This document shows positions 18,222 through 25,290 of a DNA stretch of 64,000 bases, in pieces. Every line of letters starts with the position of its first letter. The stretch's first letter is position 1. Both the position numbers and the translations under genes were made by a program. The stretch comes from Pseudomonas sp. SORT22. Lineage in GTDB: Bacteria > Pseudomonadota > Gammaproteobacteria > Pseudomonadales > Pseudomonadaceae. Where the stretch lies: positions 3,162,501 to 3,226,500 of the forward strand of contig NZ_CP071007.1 of NCBI RefSeq assembly GCF_018417635.1. The letters run 5' to 3'. The notes beneath the pieces were generated by a model that saw nothing but the letters and a program-made list of their open reading frames with translations, was not told the DNA's origin and searched no databases.

Positions 18222-18242
18222 GCGATAACCCAGGGTTATCGC
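18222..18242. promoter_or_regulatory. Perfect 21-bp palindrome, probable LysR operator
   Basis: GCGATAACCC-A-GGGTTATCGC is a perfect 10-base inverted repeat around one central base. It contains ATAAC-N5-GTTAT and the T-N11-A pattern typical of LysR-type binding sites. A related half-site, GCGATAACTC, lies at 18169-18178, nearer the UxaA/GarD gene start. The one-base loop and missing T-run argue against a terminator. The likely binder is the LysR protein encoded just upstream. Confidence 0.7.
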
Positions 18243-18265
18243 AAGCTGTCAGTCAGCCGCTTTTA

Positions 18266-19231
18266 TCAATCGCCAGCACTGCCCTGCTCTGCCCGTCGCT
18301 GGCGGGCGAACTCCAGCAACAGCTCGACAAACGCCTGCGCCGAGGCGCTCAAGGGTTCGTCCTTGCGGGTGATCACCCCGTACTCCAGCGGCGCCAGTTG
18401 CAACGGCGACTGCAGCTCGCAGAACTGGCCGCTGCTCAACTGCGCAGCGACCATCGAGCGCGGCAACATGGCGATCATCGGCCCGGACTCGAGCAAATGC
18501 AGGAACATCGGCATCGAGATGGTATCGACGCTGTCAGCCGGGGTGGCGATGCCGACCGCCCTGAAGGCCTGCTCCAGGCGCTCGCGCAGCGGTGTGCCGA
18601 CCGGGTACAGCACCCACGGCCAGTCGCCCAGTGCCTGCAGCGAGGCACTGCCCGGCTGGTTGAGCGGGTGATCCTTGTTGACCACCAGGCTGAAGGGTTC
18701 CGGCTCCAGGGCCTGGAAGTCGAACAGCTGGCTGAAGCGCTCCTCGGTGAAGCGGCCGATCATCAGGTCGAGCTTGTTCTGCTCAAGCATGGCCAGCAGA
18801 TGGTCGCTGGATTGCTCGACCACTTCGATCGACAGCAGCGGGCTGCGCGCCTTGATCGCGGCAATCGCCTGGGGCAGCACCAGGGGCGTTGCGGCAAAAA
18901 TCCCGCCGACGCGAATAAAGCCATGGCCGCCCTTGCGCAGGCGGTTGACCTGGTCGACGAACTGCTGCGACTCGGCCAGCGCCCCTTGCGCATAACGCAC
19001 CACGTACTCACCGAGTTCGGTGGGCGGCATGCTGCGCGGCAGGCGCTCGAACAGGGCAAAGCCGAACTGCTCTTCAAGGTCGCGCAGCATCTTGCTCAAG
19101 GCCGGCTGGCTGAGGTTCATGCGCGTGGCGGTGGCGTGCATGTTGCGCGTGCGCGCCAGGGTGTCGATCAGCACCAGGTGCTTGAAGCGGATCCAGTTGC
19201 AGAAACTGGCGTGGGTAATGTCTGAAGCCAT
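18266..19231 (-). CDS. LysR-family regulator of the sugar-acid operon
   Basis: The 321-residue protein has its helix-turn-helix at HATATRMNLSQPALSKMLRD, then FGFALFERLPRSMPPTELGE. The form FERLPR-MxPT and the effector domain resemble the GbpR type of LysR proteins, which respond to sugars and sugar acids. An ATG at 19231 is preferred over a TTG one codon earlier; AGAGG lies upstream. It is on the same strand as, and just ahead of, the five-gene operon, with the perfect palindrome in between. It is 34 bases downstream of a second, related LysR gene. Confidence 0.92.
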   Translation of the reverse strand: MASDITHASFCNWIRFKHLVLIDTLARTRNMHATATRMNLSQPALSKMLRDLEEQFGFALFERLPRSMPPTELGEYVVRYAQGALAESQQFVDQVNRLRKGGHGFIRVGGIFAATPLVLPQAIAAIKARSPLLSIEVVEQSSDHLLAMLEQNKLDLMIGRFTEERFSQLFDFQALEPEPFSLVVNKDHPLNQPGSASLQALGDWPWVLYPVGTPLRERLEQAFRAVGIATPADSVDTISMPMFLHLLESGPMIAMLPRSMVAAQLSSGQFCELQSPLQLAPLEYGVITRKDEPLSASAQAFVELLLEFARQRRAEQGSAGD

Positions 19232-19265
19232 CAACGAACTGCCTCTTGCCGATGAATACGCAGGG

Positions 19266-20213
19266 CTACTGCGCCCGCAGGTAGTGCAACAGGGTTTCCA
19301 GGGCCACCGAGCGCGGCCGCGAACGCAAGGTCAGCAACCCCAGGTTGACCATCGAGATCGGCAGTTCCACCGGCAGAATGGCAACCATGGCGTAACGGGC
19401 ATAATGCTCGGCGACGTCGTTGGGCACCACTGCAATCATGTCCGAGGCCTCAAGCATCGCCGTGGTGGCGAGGATCGAGGCGGTCTCGACGATGTCCAGC
19501 GACTGCACCATGCCGGCTGCCTGCAGAGCGTTCTCGACCCGCCGGCGCATGGGGCTGCCGATCGGGTGGAGGATCCAGGTCAGCTCGGCCAGGTCGGCCA
19601 GCGCAAGGCGTGCGGCGCTGGCCAGCGGATGCCCGGCACGGGCGACCACGCGCATCTGCTCGTCGCTGTCGAACAGTTCGATGTTCAGCTCGTGACTGTC
19701 GCTCTGATCCGGCAGGCGCCCGACCACCAGGTCGAAATCGCCGCGCAGCAGCGACGGCAGCAAGGTGTCGCTGGTACCGACCTCCAGCGAAATACGCACC
19801 TTGGGGTGCTCGCGCTTGTAGGCCAGCACCGCCTGGGTCAGCAGCCCCGGCACCGGGCCCATGACACTACCGACCCGCACCAGGCCGCAGGCGCCGCGGG
19901 CCAGTTCAGCGATCTGCGCCTGGGCGTGCTCGAATTCGTGCAGGGCGCCCTGGGCGTAGCGGATCATCACCTCGCCATACAGGGTCGGCTGCATGCCCCG
20001 GGGCAAACGCTCGAACAGGCGCACGCCGAGGCGCTCTTCCAGTTGCTGCAGCAACAGGCTGGCCGCGGGTTGCGTGGTGTGCATCGCCGCCGCGGCGCGG
20101 CGCAAATTGCCGAACTCGCCCAGGGCGTTGAGCAAGGTGATCTGCCGGCTGGAGATCTTCAGCGCCCCCAGGCTGGCAGGGGTCGGTAGCGCGACGTCGG
20201 GTTTAGGAGGCAT
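19266..20213 (-). CDS. Second GbpR-type LysR regulator
   Basis: The 315-residue regulator has RRAAAAMHTTQPAASLLLQQ as recognition region and LGVRLFERLPRGMQPTLYGE next. It closely resembles the neighbouring LysR protein in layout, including a YAQGAL segment after the DNA-binding domain, so the two may be old duplicates. It diverges from the fuconate-dehydratase-like gene across 101 bases and probably controls that gene and the MFS carrier after it. The effector is unknown. Confidence 0.92.
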   Translation of the reverse strand: MPPKPDVALPTPASLGALKISSRQITLLNALGEFGNLRRAAAAMHTTQPAASLLLQQLEERLGVRLFERLPRGMQPTLYGEVMIRYAQGALHEFEHAQAQIAELARGACGLVRVGSVMGPVPGLLTQAVLAYKREHPKVRISLEVGTSDTLLPSLLRGDFDLVVGRLPDQSDSHELNIELFDSDEQMRVVARAGHPLASAARLALADLAELTWILHPIGSPMRRRVENALQAAGMVQSLDIVETASILATTAMLEASDMIAVVPNDVAEHYARYAMVAILPVELPISMVNLGLLTLRSRPRSVALETLLHYLRAQ

Positions 20214-20314
20214 ATCAAATCCGGTATCCCTACTTAGGAATTGGCGATTATGCCTGTATCGCTCGACAACCTACAGTCAGGCCTCCCTGTGCCACCCCAG
20301 AACAAGAGCCCGCC

Positions 20315-21628
20315 ATGAGCATACGTATTACCCACTTGAGTGTTCGCGACATCCGCTTCCCTACTTCGCTGTCGCTGGACGGCTCCGACGCGATGAACAG
20401 CGCCCCGGACTATTCGGCTTCCTATGTCGTGCTGCACACCGATGCCGACAGCCTCGAAGGTCATGGCCTGACCTTCACTATCGGGCGCGGCAACGAGATC
20501 TGCGCCGCCGCCGTGCAATCGCTGGCGCCGCTGATTGTCGGCCTGACCCTTGAAGACATCACCGCCGACATGGGCGGCTTCTGGCACCGCTTTACCGCAG
20601 GCGACAGCCAGCTGCGCTGGCTCGGCCCGGAAAAAGGCGTGATCCACCTGGCCACCGCCGCCATCGTCAATGCGGTCTGGGACCTGTGGGCCAAGCACGA
20701 AGGCAAGCCGGTGTGGAAACTGCTCGCCGACATGAGCCCCGAGCAGCTGGTGGGCTGCCTGGACTTCAGCTACGTCACCGACGTGCTCACCCCCGAAGAA
20801 GCCATCGCCCTGCTGCGCCGTCAGGTGCCAGGCAAGGCCGAGCGCGAGGCGCAGATGCTGCGCGAAGGCTACCCCGGCTACACCACCGCGCCCGGCTGGC
20901 TCGGCTACAGCGAAGAGAAAATGCGCCAGCTGACCCGCGAGGCTATCGCTGACGGCTGGACCCACATCAAGCAGAAAATCGGCGCCAACCTTGAAGACGA
21001 CATGCGCCGCGCCAGCATCCTGCGCGACGAAATGGGCTGGGAGCGCACGCTGATGATGGACGCCAACCAGGTCTGGAGTGTCGATGAGTCGGTGGCCAAC
21101 ATGCGCCGCCTGGCAGTTTTCGAGCCGCTGTGGATCGAAGAGCCAACCAGCCCCGACGATATTCTCGGCCACGCCGCAATCCGCCAGCGCATTGCGCCGA
21201 TCGGCGTCGCCACCGGCGAACACTGCCATAACCGGGTGATGTTCAAGCAGATGTTCCAGGCCGGCGCGCTGGATTTCTGCCAGCTCGATGCCGCACGCCT
21301 GGGTGGCCTCAACGAGGTGCTGATCGTGCTGCTGATGGCGGCCAAGTACGATGTGCCGGTGTGCCCCCATGGCGGCGGCGTCGGCCTGTGCGAATATGTG
21401 CAGAACATCGCCCTGTTCGACTACATCGCCGTCTCGGCCTCGTTGCACAACCGCGTGCTGGAGTACGTCGACCACCTGCACGAACACTTCATCGACCCGG
21501 TGGTGATCCGCCGCGGTCGCTACATGCCGCCGCAACGCCCTGGCTACAGCATCGAAATGCACGCGCAAACCCTGGAGCGCTACCAGTATCCCGATGGCGC
21601 CGTGTGGCTGGACATCAACCGTGACTGA
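20315..21628 (+). CDS. L-fuconate dehydratase-like enolase-superfamily enzyme
   Basis: The 437-residue protein belongs to the mandelate-racemase subgroup. Long stretches match what I recall of Xanthomonas FucD: ELDGSDAMN-like LSLDGSDAMNSAPDYSA, DSQLRWLGPEKGV, TTAPGWLGYSEEK and WIEEPTSPDDILGHAAIRQ. Catalytic residues are in place: the Lys motif IKQKIG near 219-221, metal ligands in MDANQVW, WIEEP and TGEH, and a His in PHGGGVGLCEYVQ. FucD enzymes dehydrate L-fuconate and also stereochemically similar acids such as D-arabinonate. An MFS carrier follows 63 bases downstream. Confidence 0.88.
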   Translation: MSIRITHLSVRDIRFPTSLSLDGSDAMNSAPDYSASYVVLHTDADSLEGHGLTFTIGRGNEICAAAVQSLAPLIVGLTLEDITADMGGFWHRFTAGDSQLRWLGPEKGVIHLATAAIVNAVWDLWAKHEGKPVWKLLADMSPEQLVGCLDFSYVTDVLTPEEAIALLRRQVPGKAEREAQMLREGYPGYTTAPGWLGYSEEKMRQLTREAIADGWTHIKQKIGANLEDDMRRASILRDEMGWERTLMMDANQVWSVDESVANMRRLAVFEPLWIEEPTSPDDILGHAAIRQRIAPIGVATGEHCHNRVMFKQMFQAGALDFCQLDAARLGGLNEVLIVLLMAAKYDVPVCPHGGGVGLCEYVQNIALFDYIAVSASLHNRVLEYVDHLHEHFIDPVVIRRGRYMPPQRPGYSIEMHAQTLERYQYPDGAVWLDINRD

Positions 21629-21691
21629 CCTGAGCCTGCGCGCCGCAACACGTGCGGCGCGCAGTACGCACATTTGAACGGGGAAAAAACA

Positions 21692-22993
21692 ATGACAATC
21701 CTCACTAACGCGACAGCGGCCGCCGCGCCTGCCGTCGCCGACGACCAGCGCCTGAACCGTCTGCTGCTGCGCAAGCTGATGCCGCTGCTGATCGTGGTCT
21801 ATGTGATGAGTTTTCTGGACCGCACCAACATTGCCCTGGCCAAGGCCAGCATGGGCATCGACCTGGGCCTTTCGGCCGCAGCCTATGGCCTGGGTGCCGG
21901 GCTGTTCTTCCTGACCTACGCGCTGGCCGAAGTGCCGAGCAACCTGATCATGCACCGGGTCGGCGCGCGTTTCTGGATCACCCGCATCATGATCACCTGG
22001 GGCCTGCTGTCGGCGGGCATGGCCTTCGTCCAGGGCGAAACCTCGTTCTACATCATGCGCCTGCTGCTGGGCGTGGCCGAGGCCGGGTTGTTCCCCGGGG
22101 TGATGCTCTACCTGACCTACTGGTTCGACCGCGAGCAACGGGCGCGGGCTACCGGCTATTTTCTGCTCGGGGTGTGCCTGGCGAATATTCTCAGCGGTCC
22201 GCTGGGCGGCGCCTTGCTCGAACTCGATGGCCTGCTGGGCTGGCACGGCTGGCAGTGGTTGTTCGTCATCGAAGGCCTGCCGGCGGTAGCTCTGGCCTAT
22301 GTGGTGTGGAAGAAACTGCCGGACGGCCCGGCCTCCGCGCCCTGGCTGTCGGCGGCCGATGCCCGCGACATCGAGCAGCGCCTGAACGCCGAAAAAGCCT
22401 CGGCGCCGCAACAGAGCCGGCTCAGCCAGATGTTCGCCGACAAACAGATCTGGCTGGCGATCGCGGTGTACTTCGTGCACCAGATCACCATCTATACAGT
22501 GATCTTCTTCCTGCCGGGCATCATTGGCACCTACGCCGCCCTGACCCCGTTGCAGATCGGCCTGCTGACCTCGGTGCCGTGGATTGCCGCCGCCATCGGC
22601 GCCGCCACCCTGCCGCGCCTGGCCACTTCGCCGGGGCGCTGCCGCACCCTGCTGTTCTTCGGTTTGCTGACCATGGCCGCCGGCTTGCTGCTGGCGTCGT
22701 TGTCGAACTCGTTCATCGGCCTGATCGGTTTCTCGCTGACCGCGCTGATGCTGTTCGTGGTGCAGTCGATCATCTTCGTCTTCCCCTCCAGCCGCCTCAG
22801 CGGCAATGCCCTGGCGGCGGGCCTGGCCTTCGTCACCACCTGCGGGTTGCTCGGCGGTTTTGTCGGGCCATCGGTGATGGGCCTGATCGAACAGACCACC
22901 GGCAATACCCGCAACGGCCTGTGGCTGATCGCCGCGCTGCTGGTGCTGGCGGCGCTGATCAGCACGCGCTTGCGCCAGGGTCAGGAGCCCTAG
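21692..22993 (+). CDS. MFS transporter, ACS (organic anion) family
   Basis: This 433-residue twelve-helix carrier has FLDRTNIALAKASMGIDLGL at helix 1, NLIMHRVGARFWITRIM and LLLGVAEAGLFPGVMLYLTY. These are typical of phthalate, tartrate and sugar-acid symporters of the ACS family. The ATG at 21692 follows GGGGAAA; an in-frame TTG at 21674 is less likely. It is co-transcribed with the fuconate-dehydratase-like gene and probably imports that enzyme's substrate. A second, distinct MFS carrier lies in the opposite operon. Confidence 0.9.
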   Translation: MTILTNATAAAAPAVADDQRLNRLLLRKLMPLLIVVYVMSFLDRTNIALAKASMGIDLGLSAAAYGLGAGLFFLTYALAEVPSNLIMHRVGARFWITRIMITWGLLSAGMAFVQGETSFYIMRLLLGVAEAGLFPGVMLYLTYWFDREQRARATGYFLLGVCLANILSGPLGGALLELDGLLGWHGWQWLFVIEGLPAVALAYVVWKKLPDGPASAPWLSAADARDIEQRLNAEKASAPQQSRLSQMFADKQIWLAIAVYFVHQITIYTVIFFLPGIIGTYAALTPLQIGLLTSVPWIAAAIGAATLPRLATSPGRCRTLLFFGLLTMAAGLLLASLSNSFIGLIGFSLTALMLFVVQSIIFVFPSSRLSGNALAAGLAFVTTCGLLGGFVGPSVMGLIEQTTGNTRNGLWLIAALLVLAALISTRLRQGQEP

Positions 22994-23026
22994 CACAGCC
23001 CGAGGTGACTCCGTCCATCGCAAACC

Positions 23027-23061
23027 GGCCAGGCCTGTCCATTTTTTGACAAGGCTTGGCC
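23027..23061 (+). terminator. Hairpin after the fuconate-dehydratase/MFS operon
   Basis: GGCCAGGCCTGTC and GACAAGGCTTGGCC can pair, with small mismatches and G-U pairs, around a loop that contains six T residues. It lies 34 bases after the MFS stop. The T-run sits in the loop rather than after the stem, so termination is plausible but not certain. Confidence 0.35.
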
Positions 23062-23179
23062 TGCGGATTGCAGAGGCTGGCAATCACCGTCGGGCAGTGA
23101 CGTAATACTGACGCGACGGCCAGCCCCCCAACGCTTATGGACGCCAGCAATCGCCTTGCTCGGTCACCGGAGAAGTTAC

Positions 23180-23380
23180 GTGTCTACCCTCACTGAAATT
23201 GCAGCCAACCACGCCAGAATGATCAACGCCGTGGCCGCCGGCACGAGCGAACCGAGCGAGCGCCCGGCGCTGCTGGTGGTGGGCTTGCAGGCCCCCGCCG
23301 GCCTTGACGGGGTAGTCCCGGTACCGCTGGAGCTGATGCTTGCAGCCCAGGAACCCAGCCACTTCACTTGCCTGTCATAA
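23180..23380 (+). CDS. Possible small protein with GTG start
   Basis: This 66-residue reading frame starts at a GTG with GGAGAAG six bases upstream. The predicted protein begins VSTLTEIAANHARMINAVAA and contains a hydrophobic stretch RPALLVVGLQAPAGLDGVVP. Its last 17 bases overlap the 3' end of the convergent reductase gene. I do not recognise the family. A good ribosome site and sensible composition are the only support, so it could be spurious. Confidence 0.4.
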   Translation: MSTLTEIAANHARMINAVAAGTSEPSERPALLVVGLQAPAGLDGVVPVPLELMLAAQEPSHFTCLS

Positions 23381-24470
23381 AGGCTGGATAGTCGCTGTAG
23401 CCCAGCTCATCTCCGCCAAACAAGCGGCTGCCATCGAATTGCGCCATCGGCCAGCCGTTTGCCAGCCGCGCCGGCAAGTCCGGGTTGGCGACAAAGGGCC
23501 GGCCGAAGGCAATCAGGTCGACCAGCCCGGCCTCGAGCAAGGCCTGCGCACGATCCTCGTCGTAGCGCCCGGCAACGATGATGGCGCCGGCAAACACCTG
23601 GCGCAGCTCATGGCGGAACGGCTCGGGGATCTGCGGGGCATCGTCCCAGTCGGCTTCGGCCAGGTGCAGGTAGGCAATGCCTTGGGCGCCCAGGGCCTTG
23701 GCGGCCTGGAGGATGGTCGGGATGACGTCCGTGCAGTCCATGCCGCGGGCGGTGATGTAGGGCGCCAGGCGCACACCGGTGCGCTGCGCACCGATTTCGT
23801 CGGCCACCGCCGCGGCCACTTCCAGCAGAAAGCGGATACGGTTTTCGCGGCTGCCGCCGTAGGCGTCATTGCGCAGGTTGGAGGTGGTGCGCAAGAACTG
23901 GTCGATCAGGTAACCGTTGCCCGCGTGAATCTCGACGCCATCAAAACCCGCCTCGCGGGCATGCCGGGCGGCAAGCCGATAATCCTCGATCACCGCTTGA
24001 ATGTCTGCCTGGCTCAGGGCCCGAGGCGCGCTGACCTCGACCATGCGCCCGACGCCATCATCGCCCACCACCCACACCTGGGCATCGGCACGCAGCGCTG
24101 ACGGCGCAACCGGCTGGCCATCGGCATGGAAGCTCGCATGGGACATGCGCCCGACATGCCACAGCTGCAGGAAAATCCGCCCGCCTTGGCCATGCACGGC
24201 GTCGGTCACCTGACGCCAGCCGGCTATTTGCCCGGCACTGTAGATGCCGGGGGTAAAGCTGTAACCCTTGCCCTGCGGGCTGATCTGCGTGGCTTCACTG
24301 ATGATCAGGCCGGCACTGGCGCGCTGGGCGTAATAGGCCGCCATCATGGCGTTGGGCACATCACCGGGCTGGCTGCTGCGCGAGCGGGTCATCGGCGCCA
24401 TGACGATACGGTTGGGCAACTGCAGTGGGCCCAGTTCAAAGGGTGTGAACAACGAAGCTGAAGTAGACAT
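23364..24470 (-). CDS. Old-yellow-enzyme family alkene reductase (NemA-like)
   Basis: This FMN-dependent 368-residue TIM-barrel reductase acts on activated alkenes, nitroesters and N-ethylmaleimide-like electrophiles. The N terminus TPFELGPLQLPNRIVMAPMT, the QLWHVGRMSH strand, the substrate His-x-x-Asn in GVEIHAGNGYLIDQFL and GRPFVANPDLP all mark the family. The ATG at 24470, preceded by AGGAGA, was chosen over a longer frame whose extension has no family similarity. It follows the VOC gene by 19 bases on the same strand. The pair may serve electrophile detoxification. Confidence 0.93.
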   Translation of the reverse strand: MSTSASLFTPFELGPLQLPNRIVMAPMTRSRSSQPGDVPNAMMAAYYAQRASAGLIISEATQISPQGKGYSFTPGIYSAGQIAGWRQVTDAVHGQGGRIFLQLWHVGRMSHASFHADGQPVAPSALRADAQVWVVGDDGVGRMVEVSAPRALSQADIQAVIEDYRLAARHAREAGFDGVEIHAGNGYLIDQFLRTTSNLRNDAYGGSRENRIRFLLEVAAAVADEIGAQRTGVRLAPYITARGMDCTDVIPTILQAAKALGAQGIAYLHLAEADWDDAPQIPEPFRHELRQVFAGAIIVAGRYDEDRAQALLEAGLVDLIAFGRPFVANPDLPARLANGWPMAQFDGSRLFGGDELGYSDYPAFMTGK

Positions 24471-24489
24471 GCGTGTGGCTCTCCTGAAG

Positions 24490-24900
24490 TCAGACAGGTG
24501 CGTGGTCGCACTGCTGGTAGTCGTGGGTAATGCCGAGGTCGTCGCGATCGAGCGGGCAGTCCAGTTCCAGGACCAGGCCGCCGGGCAGGCTGACAAACAG
24601 TTGGCAGATGCGTTGCTCCGGTACCAGCGCGACCTGGTAGGCCAGGCCACTGGCGCGGACGCGTTCGAGCACTGCCGACGCCGGCTGCCGGGTACGCAGG
24701 GCCAGATGGCTGAGCTCGGTGTGCGGCCCCTGGATCAGGTGCACCAGGGCCTGGTCGCCCTGGTACAGCCATTGCCCGGGAAATGGAAACGCCGGCCTCG
24801 GCCCGGGCTCGACGCCCAGCAGGGTTTGCAGCGCAGCCTTAAGCTCGCCGTCGGCGGCGGTGGTGAAGGCCAGGTGATCGAACTGCAGGTCAAGGGTCAT
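24490..24900 (-). CDS. VOC-superfamily (glyoxalase-like) protein
   Basis: The 136-residue protein has the beta-alpha-beta-beta-beta repeat of the vicinal-oxygen-chelate fold. FDHLAFTTAADGELKAALQT opens the first module, SHLALRTRQPASAVLERVRA the second, and LFVSLPGGLVLELDCP closes it with the usual final metal-ligand Glu. The ATG at 24900 is supported by AGAGGTG upstream. A VOC protein beside an alkene reductase suggests a shared role with reactive carbonyl or aromatic compounds. The reaction is unknown. Confidence 0.8.
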   Translation of the reverse strand: MTLDLQFDHLAFTTAADGELKAALQTLLGVEPGPRPAFPFPGQWLYQGDQALVHLIQGPHTELSHLALRTRQPASAVLERVRASGLAYQVALVPEQRICQLFVSLPGGLVLELDCPLDRDDLGITHDYQQCDHAPV

Positions 24901-25290
24901 GCTGAGCACCTCTGTGTGGGGTGTCAGCATGATGTTTGATTGAAAGTCGCTGATAAACAGGGCTGGACTGCAATGACTTGTTAGCAATTTTTATAGATCA
25001 GTCGAAACCCGCCACTAGGTGCCGGCTGAGGCCAGGTGCAATTTGCGGCTGAGCGTCGCAGGCAGGCGCTCAAATGGTGAGGATATGCTCATAAAAATCC
25101 TTCAGCGCAATAAATCACCAATAACTGCAACTTTCAGGCGATCATCAAAGGCTTCTTCACCAGTCACTGGCAAAATTAGCAATTATTTCTAGATGTAACA
25201 GCGCTAGAATTGGATCCCATCTGCGATTGGCATCGGTTGCTTGCGGGCAACCGGCGCTGCGCAAAACCGTAGGCACAGGAGAACGCCGCC
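24901..25290. other. Long AT-rich divergent intergenic region
   Basis: This gap separates the VOC gene from the leuA paralogue and is poorer in GC than the genes around it. It holds two similar direct copies, TTAGCAATT-TTTA-TAGAT at 24981-24998 and TTAGCAATT-ATTTC-TAGAT at 25176-25194. Near leuA there is a seven-base hairpin, CGGTTGC/GCAACCG with loop TTGCGG, at 25234-25253. No T-run follows the hairpin, and I see no leader peptide rich in leucine codons. No reading frame looks like a gene. Confidence 0.55.

Noticed and set aside
18222..18242. Reading the 21-bp palindrome as a terminator of the LysR gene
   Set aside because: The loop would be one base and no T-run follows on the minus strand. 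An operator fits better.
20234..23083. Minus-strand open frame of about 950 codons opposite the fuconate-dehydratase and MFS genes
   Set aside because: Antisense shadow: the opposite strand carries complete catalytic and transport motifs.
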